From assembly GCF_030053425.1 (NCBI RefSeq), contig NZ_JASGBI010000001.1:690001-754000 (forward strand): a DNA stretch of 64,000 nt, given 5' to 3'. The position numbers and the translations under genes are program-made. Each line of letters begins with the position of its first letter. Within the stretch, counting starts at the first letter, position 1. The stretch comes from Lysobacter stagni. Its GTDB lineage: Bacteria > Pseudomonadota > Gammaproteobacteria > Xanthomonadales > Xanthomonadaceae. The notes under the pieces are model-generated. The model was not told the DNA's origin. It saw only the letters and a list, made by a program, of their open reading frames with translations, and did no database searches. Below are positions 17,445-26,522 of the stretch, piece after piece.

Positions 17445-19334
17445 TTACGCCAGCGGCGCGTCGTCGAGATAGGTGTAGCCGGTGAGACCGGTTTCCAGGG
17501 CCTGAGCCAGCGCATCGGCTTCGGCCGCGGGCAGCCCAGCCGCCTCGACCTTCGCGCGGTACGCCGCGCGCAGGTCGTCCAGTCGGTAGCCGACATAGTC
17601 CAGCATCACGTCGGTGGTGTCGCCGCGGCGCTGCTGGGTGAGTTCGTACGTCTGCCCGGCCACGCGCACTTCCACCGCATCGGTATCGCCGAACAGGTTG
17701 TGGATGTCGCCCAGGATCTCCTGGTATGCGCCGACCAGGAAGAAGCCGATACGGTAGCTCTCGCCGCTGCGCGGTGCGTGCAGCGGCAGCGAGGTGTCCA
17801 GGCCCTCGTTCTCGACGTAGGTCTTCACCGTGCCGTCGGAATCGCAGGTCATGTCGGCCAGCACGCCGCGTCGCGTGGGCTCTTCGTCCAGTCGTTCGAT
17901 CGGCAGGATCGGGAACACCTGGTCGATCGCCCACACGTCGGGGATGGATTCGAACACACTGAAGTTGACGAAATACTTGTCGACCAGGCGATCGTTGAGT
18001 TCGTCCAGCAGTTCGCGATGGCTCTTCTCGTCGTAGCTCAGGCGCCGGCGCACGTCATGCGCGATGGCGTAGAACAGGTCGTCGATGCGCGCACGGTGCA
18101 CCAGGTCGATCTGGCCCAGCGCATACAGCGACAGGCCCTCGCTGTGGTGGTGCTGCGCTTCGTGGAACAGCTCCACCGCCGGGCGCTGGCCCAGTTCGGC
18201 ATGCACTTCGCGCAGGTGGCGGATCACTGCCGGCTCGTCGTCGTGCACGTCGGGGATGCGGCCTTCCGGCGCTTCCTCGACTTCCGACACGTTGGCCACC
18301 AGCACGGCGTGGTGCGCGGTCATCGCGCGGCCGCACTCGGTGACGATGCGCGGCGGCACCAGCCCGTTCTCGGCGCAGGCCTCGGCCAGCGGTTGCACGA
18401 TGCTGTTGGCGTACTGGTGCACGCCGTAGTTGATCGAGCAGTAGCCGCGCGAGCGCGTGCCTTCGTAGTCGATGCCCAGGCCACCGCCGACGTCCATGTA
18501 GCGCACGTTCGCGCCCAGACGCGAGAGCTCGACGAAGTAGCGCGTCGCCTCGCGCATGCCGTTGGCGATGTCGCGCACGTTGGAGATCTGCGAGCCCATG
18601 TGGAAATGCAGCAGCTGCAGCGTGTCGGTCATGCCGCTGTCGCGCAGTTTCTTCCACAGGTCCAGCACCTGGCGCGGCGAGAGACCGAACTTGGCCTTGT
18701 CGCCGCCGCTGTTCTGCCACTTGCCGGCGCCCAGGCTGGCCAGGCGCATGCGCACGCCCAGGCCCGGCTTCACGCCCAGCGCGGCGGCTTCTTCCATCAC
18801 CAGTGCCAGTTCCGACGGCTTCTCGATGACGATGAAGGTTTCCATGCCCAGCTTGCGGCCGATCAGCGCCAGGCGGATGTATTCGCGGTCCTTGTAGCCG
18901 TTGCAGACGATCAGCCCGCCCGGGCGCGACAGCGCCAGCACGGCCATCAGTTCCGGCTTGCTGCCCGCTTCCAGGCCGAAGCCCTCGCCGTGGTGCGAGG
19001 CCAGCGTGCCGGCGACGCCGCGGTGCTGGTTCACCTTGATCGGGTACACGGCGGTGTAGCCGCCGGCGTAGTCCCATTCGGCCTGGGCCTGCGCGAAGGC
19101 GGCCTGCAGCTTGCCCAGACGGTTGCCGAGGATGTCCGGGAAGCGCACCAGCAGCGGCAGCTTGGCGCCATTGGCGCGCGCCGCATCCACCACCTCCGGC
19201 AGCGAGATCGCCGGCCCCTGCGCGCCGCGCGGGCGCACGATGGCGTGACCGTTCGTCCCGGCATCGAAATACCCTTCCGACCAGTGCGGGATCGAGTAGG
19301 TCTTGCGGGCCTGATCGAGCGACCAGTCGGACAT
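17445..19334 (-). CDS. speA: Biosynthetic arginine decarboxylase
   Basis: PLP enzyme converting arginine to agmatine, the first step of the agmatine route to putrescine. It has 629 residues (E. coli SpeA 658) and an alanine-racemase-like barrel. The PLP lysine is in YPIKVNQHRGV (about residue 100), with HFHMGSQISN and the glycine-rich MDVGGGLGIDYEGTRS following. The C-terminal half carries DLTCDSDG-type sequence (MTCDSDGTV) with the conserved cysteine. Divergent from speE, so both polyamine genes share a 184-base control region. Confidence 0.96.
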   Translation of the reverse strand: MSDWSLDQARKTYSIPHWSEGYFDAGTNGHAIVRPRGAQGPAISLPEVVDAARANGAKLPLLVRFPDILGNRLGKLQAAFAQAQAEWDYAGGYTAVYPIKVNQHRGVAGTLASHHGEGFGLEAGSKPELMAVLALSRPGGLIVCNGYKDREYIRLALIGRKLGMETFIVIEKPSELALVMEEAAALGVKPGLGVRMRLASLGAGKWQNSGGDKAKFGLSPRQVLDLWKKLRDSGMTDTLQLLHFHMGSQISNVRDIANGMREATRYFVELSRLGANVRYMDVGGGLGIDYEGTRSRGYCSINYGVHQYANSIVQPLAEACAENGLVPPRIVTECGRAMTAHHAVLVANVSEVEEAPEGRIPDVHDDEPAVIRHLREVHAELGQRPAVELFHEAQHHHSEGLSLYALGQIDLVHRARIDDLFYAIAHDVRRRLSYDEKSHRELLDELNDRLVDKYFVNFSVFESIPDVWAIDQVFPILPIERLDEEPTRRGVLADMTCDSDGTVKTYVENEGLDTSLPLHAPRSGESYRIGFFLVGAYQEILGDIHNLFGDTDAVEVRVAGQTYELTQQRRGDTTDVMLDYVGYRLDDLRAAYRAKVEAAGLPAAEADALAQALETGLTGYTYLDDAPLA

Positions 19335-19437
19335 CGGCGGAGTACCGGGGGAGGCGGGGGGACGCGCATTCTACAGCCCCCCGGCCGAGCAACCTGTCCA
19401 GACGCCCGACGACGCCGGCGCGTCACGGGCGGTCCGC

Positions 19438-19443
19438 TACAAT
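19438..19443 (+). promoter_or_regulatory. Probable -10 element of the speE promoter
   Basis: TACAAT at 19438-19443, inside the speA/speE divergent gap and 76 bases before the speE ATG. No convincing -35 is visible at 16-18 bases. Confidence 0.35.
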
Positions 19444-19518
19444 GCCGCCCCTTCTCAACGCCCGCCCGGCCGCCCTCGCGGCGCTCCCGGCCCGGCCCCA
19501 TCCCCCTGGATCCCCGCA

Positions 19519-20370
19519 ATGAGCACCCAGACGTCCTGGCATTACGAGAACTTCGAGCCCACCGGATCGGCGATCGGCTACCGCATCACCAAGAAGCTGG
19601 ACGAGGTGCAGTCGCCGTTCCAGAAGATCGAGATCTTCGAGAGCACCGACTGGGGCAACCTGATGCTCATCGACGGCGCGATGATGCTGACCACGAAGGA
19701 CAACTTCTTCTATCACGAGATGATGTCCCATCCGGCGCTGTTCACCCACGCCGATCCGAAGAACGTGGTGATCATCGGCGGCGGCGACTGCGGCACGCTG
19801 CGCGAGGTGCTCAAGCACCCGGGCGTGCAGCGCGCGGTGCAGTGCGACATCGACGAGCAGGTCACGCGCATGGCCGAGAAGTGGTTCCCGGAACTGTGCG
19901 AGGCCAACGGCGACGCCCGCGCCACGCTGATGTTCGACGACGGCATCGCGTACATGAAGAACTGCGAACCGAACTCGCTGGACGTGGTGATCGTGGATTC
20001 GACCGATCCCGTCGGCCCGGCCGAAGGCCTGTTCAACAAGGCGTTCTTCGAGAGCTGCTTCCGCGCGCTCAAGGACGACGGCATCCTGGTGCAGCAGTCC
20101 GAATCGCCGCTGATGCTGCTCTCGCTCATCAAGGAAATGCGTGCCGAGATGGGCAAGGCCGGCTTCACCACGTTCCAGACGCTGCCCTTCCCGCAGCCGT
20201 GCTACCCCACCGGCTGGTGGAGCTGCACGCTGGCGCGCAAGGGCCAGGGCTTCGACTTCCGCCAGGCCGACTCGCGCGCGAAGGCGTTCGCCACCAAGTA
20301 CTACACGGTGGACATCCACGCCGGCGCCGCCAAGCTGCCGCCGTTCGTGGCCGCGGAGCTGGGCCAGTAA
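19519..20370 (+). CDS. speE: Spermidine synthase
   Basis: Transfers an aminopropyl group from decarboxylated SAM to putrescine. The 283-residue length fits bacterial SpeE. Visible: the N-terminal strand region (WHYENFEPTGSAIGYRI), the SAM-binding motif VVIIGGGDCGTLREVLKHP at about residues 79-97, catalytic Asp in IVDSTDPVGPAEGLF and the YPTGWWS segment near the C-terminus. Divergent from speA, giving both ends of a polyamine route. Confidence 0.96.
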   Translation: MSTQTSWHYENFEPTGSAIGYRITKKLDEVQSPFQKIEIFESTDWGNLMLIDGAMMLTTKDNFFYHEMMSHPALFTHADPKNVVIIGGGDCGTLREVLKHPGVQRAVQCDIDEQVTRMAEKWFPELCEANGDARATLMFDDGIAYMKNCEPNSLDVVIVDSTDPVGPAEGLFNKAFFESCFRALKDDGILVQQSESPLMLLSLIKEMRAEMGKAGFTTFQTLPFPQPCYPTGWWSCTLARKGQGFDFRQADSRAKAFATKYYTVDIHAGAAKLPPFVAAELGQ

Positions 20371-20395
20371 TCCGGTCGGTCCTGCGTCGTCGCAG

Positions 20396-20429
20396 AACGC
20401 CCCGCTTCGGCGGGGCGTTTTCGTTTGCG
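20396..20429 (+). terminator. Rho-independent terminator of speE
   Basis: 10-bp stem (20396-20405 with 20410-20419), loop TTCG, then TTTTCGTTT. It lies 25 bases after the speE stop and between speE and the convergent acyltransferase gene. Confidence 0.85.
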
Positions 20430-20440
20430 TCCCCGACCGG

Positions 20441-21598
20441 TCACGCCGCGCTGGGCAGGGCCCCGGGCACGGCACGCGCACGACGCCGCGCGCGCAAGGC
20501 GAGGAACGGCCGCTCCACCGCGTAATGCAACAAGGCGGCGGCGAGCAGCGTCGCCACCGCATACACCACGAAGGCCACCAGACCGCGGCCGTGCAGCCAT
20601 TCGCCGAAGTGGGTGTCCACCGCGTGGAACACGAGCTTGTGGCTGAGGTACAGGCTGTACGAAACCGCGGCGATCCATCCCGCGCCGGGCACGGCCCAGC
20701 GTCCGATCACACTGCGCCCGCTGGCGCCAGCCACGACCAGGCAGGCGATGGAGGCCGACAACACCGGCCAACCGATCGAATTGCCCAGCAGGCCGCTGCG
20801 CTGGCGGAACAGCCAGAACGCCACCGCCATCCCCACCACGCCGAGCATCGCGAAGGCGTTGCCGCGGGCCAGCGCGCGCTCCCACATCGACGGGCGGAAC
20901 ACCGCGATCACCGCCAGCACCACGCCCGCCAGCAAACCGTCGAGGCGGTTCCAGGTGGGGTAGTAGATGTCCTCGACGAACCAGTTGCGCGGCGGATCCA
21001 GTGCATCGAAATGCAGCCAGGCGCCGGTGCGCAACGCGATTCCCGCCAGCACCGTGGCCACGCACACCGCGATGAACACCTTCGCCGAAGGCCGCCGCAT
21101 CAGCAGCAGCGCCAGCGTGGGGAACAGCAGGTAGAAGTGTTCCTCCACGCACAGCGACCACGCGTGCGAGAAAGCAGGCAAGTGCGTGTAGTCCACGACC
21201 AGATTCAGCGTGAACGTGGCGAACTGCCACCAGGGCGCCAACCCTTCGGCCTCACGCAGCGCGGGGAAGAAGACGTAGATCGCCAGCACCACCACGAACG
21301 CCGGCAGGATCCGGTACGCGCGACGCGCATAGAAGTCCGCGAACGACAGCGTCTTCCCGTGCGCCAGCGGCGTCAGCACCTGGCGGCCGATCAGGAAGCC
21401 GCTGAGCACGAAGAAGATGTCCACGCCCATCCAGCCGTAGCGCTCGAGCCATTTGAAATCCGGCCCGAGCCCGCCGACGAGGAAGGAATGGAACAGCATC
21501 ACCCAGACGACGGCGATGGCGCGCAGCAGATCGAGTCCGGGGAGGCGTTGCATGAAGTCCTTTTCGTCGGCGGCCGTCGGGTTGCGCGGAGCGCTCAC
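20441..21598 (-). CDS. Acyltransferase 3 family membrane protein
   Basis: Probably O-acylates a cell-surface glycan or other sugar. It has 385 residues and about ten hydrophobic segments. N-terminal signatures are PGLDLLRAIAVVWVMLFHSF (the conserved R and H of the family) and GVDIFFVLSGFLIGRQV. Start: GTG 21598 overlaps the upstream small gene's stop by 4 bases (GTGA), suggesting coupled translation; ATG 21553 is the alternative. Confidence 0.87.
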   Translation of the reverse strand: MSAPRNPTAADEKDFMQRLPGLDLLRAIAVVWVMLFHSFLVGGLGPDFKWLERYGWMGVDIFFVLSGFLIGRQVLTPLAHGKTLSFADFYARRAYRILPAFVVVLAIYVFFPALREAEGLAPWWQFATFTLNLVVDYTHLPAFSHAWSLCVEEHFYLLFPTLALLLMRRPSAKVFIAVCVATVLAGIALRTGAWLHFDALDPPRNWFVEDIYYPTWNRLDGLLAGVVLAVIAVFRPSMWERALARGNAFAMLGVVGMAVAFWLFRQRSGLLGNSIGWPVLSASIACLVVAGASGRSVIGRWAVPGAGWIAAVSYSLYLSHKLVFHAVDTHFGEWLHGRGLVAFVVYAVATLLAAALLHYAVERPFLALRARRRARAVPGALPSAA

Positions 21599-21837
21599 AC
21601 CACCCGGGGTGTGGCCCGGGCGATGAGCGTGATGGGTTCGTGTTCCGGATCGGGGTAATGCACCAGGCCGGCGAAGTCGGTGTCGATCAACAGGCCGCGT
21701 TCGAGGTAGGCCCATTCCGCGGCCGGATACTCCGGCGGGTGATCACGACCGATGCACGCCACGACGGTACCGCGGTAACGCGCGTCGATGGCGACCCGGT
21801 CGCCCAGCCGCGGCACTTCACCGGAGGCGTAGCGCAC
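21595..21837 (-). CDS. Hypothetical small protein
   Basis: Not recognised. An 80-residue acidic protein with a GTG start at 21837, predicted mainly beta strand: GDRVAIDARYRGTVVACIG, then AEWAYLERGLLIDTDFAG, then a YPDPEHEP segment. No signal peptide or membrane segment. It starts 6 bases after the glnB stop and overlaps the acyltransferase start by 4 bases, so it is probably in the glnB transcript. Its coding status rests on this tight packing. Confidence 0.65.
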   Translation of the reverse strand: MRYASGEVPRLGDRVAIDARYRGTVVACIGRDHPPEYPAAEWAYLERGLLIDTDFAGLVHYPDPEHEPITLIARATPRVV

Positions 21838-21843
21838 CGGTGC

Positions 21844-22245
<402 letters not shown>

Positions 22246-22354
22246 CTACAGTGGCCGCCCCCGGACTTCCCCCACAGCCCGCCGCGGCCCATGCCGACGG
22301 CGTCCTCACGGTCCACGCCTCACTCTGCGGCGAACGTCCGGAGGATTTCCTCTC

Positions 22355-22624
22355 ATGATCGACTTGAACCCCATCGACGACCTCGCCCGCCGCCTCAGCT
22401 CGCTCGTTCCTCCGGGCCTGCGCGAGAGCCGCGAGGAACTGCAGCAGAACTTCAAGGCGGTCCTGCAGTCGGGGCTGGCCAAGCTCGATCTGGTCACCCG
22501 CGAGGAGTTCGAGGTGCAGCGCGCGGTCCTGCTGCGCACGCGCGAGAAGCTGGAAGAACTGCAGCGCACCGTGGCCGAACTCGAGGCCCAGCTCGGCAAC
22601 ACGCCGCCGCCCTCGCAGCACTGA
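22355..22624 (+). CDS. ubiK: Ubiquinone biosynthesis accessory factor UbiK (BMFP domain)
   Basis: An 89-residue helical protein from ATG 22355. It matches the YqiC/BMFP family: N-terminal MIDLNPIDDLARRLSSLVPP, then a C-terminal coiled coil (LVTREEFEVQRAVLLRTREK) that trimerises. In E. coli UbiK works with UbiJ as an assembly factor for late aerobic ubiquinone steps; ubiJ and ubiB are in this window at 39-42 kb. A TACAGT -10 candidate lies at 22247-22252. Followed after 9 bases by comM. Confidence 0.88.
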   Translation: MIDLNPIDDLARRLSSLVPPGLRESREELQQNFKAVLQSGLAKLDLVTREEFEVQRAVLLRTREKLEELQRTVAELEAQLGNTPPPSQH

Positions 22625-22633
22625 GTCCCCCCG

Positions 22634-24142
22634 ATGAATCTGGCGCTCGTGCACAGCCGTGCACGAACGGGCGTGCGCGCGCCCGCGGTTCGCGTGGAAG
22701 TGCACCTGGCCGGCGGCCTGCCGGCCATGTCGATCGTCGGCCTTCCCGAGGCGGCGGTGCGCGAGGCCAAGGACCGCGTGCGCGCCGCCATCCTGTGCGC
22801 GCAGTTCGAATTCCCCGCGCGGCGCATCACCGTCAATCTCGCTCCGGCGGACCTGCCGAAGGACGGCGGCCGCTTCGACCTGCCCATCGCGCTGGGCATC
22901 CTCGCGGCGAGCGGACAGATCCCGCTGGAGCCGCTGGCCGAATTCGAATTCCTCGGCGAACTGGGCCTCACCGGTGAACTGCGCGCCGTGGACGGCGCAC
23001 TGCCTGCCGCGATCGCCGCCGGGCAGGCGCAGCGACGGTTGATCGTTCCGGCCGGCAATGGCGCCGAGGCGGCACTGGCCAGCGACGTCGAAGTGCGCAC
23101 CGCGCGCACGCTGCTGGAAGTCTGCGCACAACTGGCGGGCCGCAAGTCGTTGCCGACGGCGGTGGCGCCCGCCGCCGAGCGCCCGTCGGGCCCGGATCTC
23201 TCCGACGTACGCGGCCAGCCGCACGCACGCCGTGCGCTGGAGATCGCGGCCGCCGGTGCGCACCATCTGTTGTTGATCGGCCCGCCCGGTTGCGGCAAGA
23301 CGCTGCTGGCTTCGCGCCTCCCGGGCCTGCTGCCCGAGGCGAGCGACGACGAAGCGCTGGAAGCGGCTGCCATCGCCTCGGTCAGCGGTCGCGGGCTCGA
23401 TCCCGCACGCTGGCGCGAGCGTCCCTTCCGCTCGCCACACCACACGGCCAGCGCAGTGGCGCTGGTCGGCGGCGGTGCGCAGCCCCGCCCGGGCGAGATC
23501 TCGCTGGCGCATCACGGCGTGCTGTTCCTGGATGAACTGCCCGAATGGGATCGTCGCGCGCTGGAAGTGCTGCGCGAGCCGTTGGAATCGGGCGTGGTCA
23601 CGGTATCGCGGGCGGCGCGCAGCGCGGAGTTTCCCGCACGCTTCCAGCTCGTGGCCGCGATGAATCCCTGTCCCTGCGGCTGGGCCGGCGATTCCTCGGG
23701 CCGCTGCCGCTGCAGCGGCGATGCCATCCAGCGCTATCGCGGACGCATCTCCGGCCCGCTGCTGGACCGCATCGACCTGCACATCGAGGTCCCGCGCCTG
23801 CCGCCCTCTGAACTGCGGCCGGACGCACTGGCGGGAGAATCCACCGGCACGGTGCGCGCGCGCGTGGTGGAAGCGCGCCGCCGCCAGCACGCGCGCGCAG
23901 GCACCGCGAACGCCAACCTCAGCCAGGCCGGCACGGTGTCCACGTGCCGCCTGACCGATGCGGACCACGCACTGCTCGAACGCGCCGTGGATGCCTTGCA
24001 GCTGTCAGCGCGTTCGATGCACCGCATCCTGCGCGTCGCACGCACCATTGCGGACCTGGACGGCGCTGACGACATCGGCACGGCGCACCTCAGCGAAGCC
24101 ATCGGCTACCGCAGCGCGGATCGCGGCGCACGTTCGAGGTGA
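22634..24142 (+). CDS. comM: YifB/ComM family AAA+ ATPase (Mg-chelatase-like)
   Basis: The 502-residue protein is a hexameric DNA helicase-like ATPase; ComM promotes branch migration during natural transformation. The N-terminal ChlI-like region contains SIVGLPEAAVREAKDRV. The AAA core has Walker A GPPGCGKTLLASR (about residue 216-228), FRSPHHTASAVALVGGG, and Walker B GVLFLDELPEW. The zinc-binding cysteines CPCGW and CRCSG follow, and the C-terminal Mg-chelatase domain ends in RIADLDG-like sequence. Downstream of ubiK by 9 bases. Confidence 0.94.
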   Translation: MNLALVHSRARTGVRAPAVRVEVHLAGGLPAMSIVGLPEAAVREAKDRVRAAILCAQFEFPARRITVNLAPADLPKDGGRFDLPIALGILAASGQIPLEPLAEFEFLGELGLTGELRAVDGALPAAIAAGQAQRRLIVPAGNGAEAALASDVEVRTARTLLEVCAQLAGRKSLPTAVAPAAERPSGPDLSDVRGQPHARRALEIAAAGAHHLLLIGPPGCGKTLLASRLPGLLPEASDDEALEAAAIASVSGRGLDPARWRERPFRSPHHTASAVALVGGGAQPRPGEISLAHHGVLFLDELPEWDRRALEVLREPLESGVVTVSRAARSAEFPARFQLVAAMNPCPCGWAGDSSGRCRCSGDAIQRYRGRISGPLLDRIDLHIEVPRLPPSELRPDALAGESTGTVRARVVEARRRQHARAGTANANLSQAGTVSTCRLTDADHALLERAVDALQLSARSMHRILRVARTIADLDGADDIGTAHLSEAIGYRSADRGARSR

Positions 24143-24185
24143 CACTTCCGTCGACGCGATGCGCGCGCCGACGTCTCACCGCCGA

Positions 24186-25358
24186 TCAACCGTCCGCTTT
24201 CACCCACACACGTTCCGCCGGGTCGAGCTCCGCCGTTTCCATCACCTGCCCGCGCCAGCCGAAGCCGCAGATCGCCAGCGCGCCCTGGTGAATCGGGTTG
24301 AGTCCGAACGCCTGTTCCAGTTCCACTTCGTTGATGGCGCCGGTGATGAAGGCACCCAGCCCGGCATCGGTGGCGGCCAGGTAGAGCGTCTGCGACAGGT
24401 GGCCGCCTTCCAGCGCGATGACGCGATAACCCTTGGCGTGGTGGCGGTACTTCCAGAACGTGCGATCGAAGCGCGGCGACAGCAGCACGATCACGTGCGC
24501 ATCGGCGAACCAGTGCTGTTGCGCGACCATGTCCATGACGAACTCGCGCAACGGGCGACCGGGTCCCGCAACGGGTTCCAGCGCGTGCTCCTGCGACTGG
24601 TAGTGGTACAGACCGGGCTCGACGCCTTCGACGTGCTGCACGATCAAATAGCACTCCATCGGATGCAGGCCGCCGCCGGAGGGCACGTTCTTCTTGAGGA
24701 ACACCGTGTCGTCGGTGACGCGGACCTCAGCCTGCGCCGCGAACACTCGTTGCATCACCTGCGCGAATGTCTCGAACGGCACCTTGCGCGAGGGATCGAA
24801 GTTGCGGCATGTCGTGCGTCGCGCGAGCAGGTCGTCGAACGACGTGGGCGCCAGGCGCGGCAGTTTCTGCAGTGCATTGGCGTCGGCGCGGCGTGCAGCT
24901 TCCACCGGTGGGGCACCCAGCACGTCGCGCATCTTCACTGCGGTCTCGGTGCCGCTGTCTTTCTGGTTCTGCACGGTGTCCACGCCGGTCCATCGCGTGA
25001 ACGCGTGCAGCGTGGCGGCCAGCGGGTGCCAGTAGGTGCCACGCAATGTCTCGTCGCGCGCGCGCATCGCGCCGTGTTCGTCGGTGTCGGCGACAAGCAG
25101 GCCTTCACGCAGCAGTCGTTCGACGATGTCGCGGCGATCGGCCAGCGCATCGGCCTCGACCCACTGCCCCGGACTCAACTCGCCGAGCAGTTCACGTTCC
25201 GCGCCCGTTACTTCGACCTCCGCGCCCAGGTGCGGCGCCAGCGCCATCCAGCGACGGTCCCGGCGCAGGCCATCGCCACCGCCAAGCAGCACCGAAAGAT
25301 CGAACTCGACCTGCTCGCGCGGTTCCAGATAGACCACGGCGCAACGACGGATACGCAT
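24186..25358 (-). CDS. SagB-like peptide-maturation dehydrogenase, copy 1
   Basis: A 390-residue member of the SagB/ThcOx nitroreductase-like flavoprotein group, of the kind catalogued as 'putative peptide maturation dehydrogenase'. Classical SagB enzymes use FMN to oxidise azolines to azoles in RiPPs. An N-terminal domain of about 190 residues is followed by the flavin fold: LLARRTTCRNFDPSR, then VPSGGGLHPMECYL (FMN-binding signature), FWKYRHHAKGYRVIALEGGH and LGAFITGAINEVEL. Start at ATG 25358 (MRIRRCAVVYLEP). It is divergent from the first short-peptide gene across 104 bases and is homologous to copy 2 at 27055-28272. No cyclodehydratase is present, so its actual reaction is unknown. Confidence 0.85.
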   Translation of the reverse strand: MRIRRCAVVYLEPREQVEFDLSVLLGGGDGLRRDRRWMALAPHLGAEVEVTGAERELLGELSPGQWVEADALADRRDIVERLLREGLLVADTDEHGAMRARDETLRGTYWHPLAATLHAFTRWTGVDTVQNQKDSGTETAVKMRDVLGAPPVEAARRADANALQKLPRLAPTSFDDLLARRTTCRNFDPSRKVPFETFAQVMQRVFAAQAEVRVTDDTVFLKKNVPSGGGLHPMECYLIVQHVEGVEPGLYHYQSQEHALEPVAGPGRPLREFVMDMVAQQHWFADAHVIVLLSPRFDRTFWKYRHHAKGYRVIALEGGHLSQTLYLAATDAGLGAFITGAINEVELEQAFGLNPIHQGALAICGFGWRGQVMETAELDPAERVWVKADG

Positions 25359-25415
25359 CCCCTGCTCTCCTTGCCCGAAAGCCGTACTTTGCCCCGTGGC
25401 GGTCCGCAAGGGAAT

Positions 25416-25450
25416 TGCCGGCTATAGTCCGGCAGCCGGGTGGTCCGGCA
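25416..25450 (+). promoter_or_regulatory. Candidate promoter/operator between dehydrogenase 1 and short peptide A
   Basis: A TATAGT -10-like hexamer (25423-25428) lies exactly between the arms of a 6-bp perfect inverted repeat, TGCCGG (25416-25421) and CCGGCA (25429-25434). CCGGCA recurs at 25445-25450, 16 bases on. The second copy touches the ribosome site AAGGAG (25450-25455) of the short-peptide gene. No good -35 is visible, which would suit an activated promoter. Inference from sequence only. Confidence 0.35.
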
Positions 25451-25462
25451 AGGAGAGACACG

Positions 25463-25801
25463 ATGAGGCATCAGGAAGAAAGGGAGTATCTGCCGCAGTC
25501 CCGTAATGCCGACCGGCCCCGCACTGCGCCCATGTCCGCGCAGGCCGTGGACCGCATGCTCGACCTGCTGATTTCCGATGATGAATATCGCGCGCTGTTC
25601 CAGCGCGATCCGCGCACCGCGCTCGCCCAGGTCGGGCACGCGCTCGCCGCGAACGAGAGCTGCACGTTCGGCATCACGCTCGCGTCCAAGCAGACCATCT
25701 TCGCAGCGCGTGCCGAGATCCGTGCCATGCTGATGAAGGGCCTCGCCCAGAACACGCCGCAGTTGGACAGTGGTCTGCAGGCGAGATGCCGCCTGCGCTG
25801 A
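25463..25801 (+). CDS. Short putative modified peptide A (NHLP-like leader)
   Basis: A 112-residue candidate RiPP-type precursor. The start ATG 25463 has AAGGAG 7 bases upstream. The middle resembles a nitrile-hydratase-type leader: LISDDEYRALFQRDPRTALA. The segment ASKQTIFAARAEIRAMLMKG aligns with the K-x-x-I segments of peptides B, C and D. The C-terminus GLAQNTPQLDSGLQARCRLR carries the motif Q-[NT]-T-P-Q-L-D-S-G-L also found in B. It has two cysteines (NESCTF and RCRLR). Divergent from dehydrogenase 1. A hairpin follows at 25812. Whether it is modified is not known; the family is catalogued as 'putative modified peptide'. Confidence 0.75.
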   Translation: MRHQEEREYLPQSRNADRPRTAPMSAQAVDRMLDLLISDDEYRALFQRDPRTALAQVGHALAANESCTFGITLASKQTIFAARAEIRAMLMKGLAQNTPQLDSGLQARCRLR

Positions 25802-25811
25802 CCGCTGCACC

Positions 25812-25837
25812 GCCCCCGTCGCGCATGCGACGGGGGC
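25812..25837 (+). terminator. Hairpin after short peptide A
   Basis: 11-bp perfect stem (25812-25822 with 25827-25837), loop GCAT, followed by TTCCG rather than a T run. It begins 10 bases after the stop codon. A similar G-rich hairpin follows peptide C at 26907. The rest of the 263-base gap before peptide B shows no further supported feature. Confidence 0.5.
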
Positions 25838-26064
25838 TTCCGATGCTCTACGGCTGCGCGCATGCACCCGCCGGCCACTGCGCAGATCGTCGAAAGACGT
25901 CGGCGCGCGACGCGCCCGCCCCAGAACTGCGCTGCCCGTCGCACTCTCGCGCGCTTTCCAGAATTACGTTGCTTGCAGCCGGCAGGACCCGGACGTAGGT
26001 TGGCGTGCCGGCCCTGCCGTACCGCCGGTTACCGTCACGCAGTCACTCAACGGAAGGAAAGGAC

Positions 26065-26418
26065 ATGCAAGCGATCTCGACCGAACAGCACGCCCGGCCG
26101 GAGTCCTCCGGCAAGACCCGCACGGTTCCGATGAGCCGGCAGGCCGCCCTCAAGCTCGTGGACCTGCTCGCCACCAGCGACGAGTTCCGCAGCGTCTTCA
26201 TGCGCGACGCGCGCATGGCGCTGGAAACGTGGCAGTTCGACCAGGACTCCATCGACCGCTTCTGGTGGGACTGCAAGATGGGCATCACGCAGCTGGCACC
26301 GAAGGAAGTCATTGCGGCGGCGCGTGAGGAGATCACGTCGATGTTGATGGCTGGCCTCAACCAGACCACGCCGCAGCTCGATTCCGGTCTGGAAGGCCAG
26401 CGACGCCGGCTCGCCTGA
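26065..26418 (+). CDS. Short putative modified peptide B
   Basis: A 117-residue paralogue of A and C. Layout: variable Glu/Thr-rich start, then TVPMSRQAALKLVDLLATSD, then DARMALETWQFDQDSIDRFW, a single cysteine in WWDCKMGITQ, ITQLAPKEVIAAAREEITSM, and the C-terminal GLNQTTPQLDSGLEGQRRRL. It shares TPQLDSGL exactly with A and is almost identical to C over the middle 60 residues, at DNA level too. The ribosome site is GGAAGGAAAGG, conserved before C. No signal peptide or membrane segment. Probably the substrate of a dehydrogenase in this cluster (inference). Confidence 0.75.
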   Translation: MQAISTEQHARPESSGKTRTVPMSRQAALKLVDLLATSDEFRSVFMRDARMALETWQFDQDSIDRFWWDCKMGITQLAPKEVIAAAREEITSMLMAGLNQTTPQLDSGLEGQRRRLA

Positions 26419-26522
26419 AGGTCCCGCTGCGCGCGAGCGTAATGGGGCCTCCGCGATCCACAGGCCGGCCTCGGCGCAGAACGCACCAACAGCCAAGCAA
26501 GTCACCCTACGGAAGGAAGGAC

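Noticed and set aside
17700-20525. 941-codon plus-strand frame spanning speA and speE
   Set aside because: Shadow of speA on the other strand running out of frame into speE; both real genes show full family motifs.
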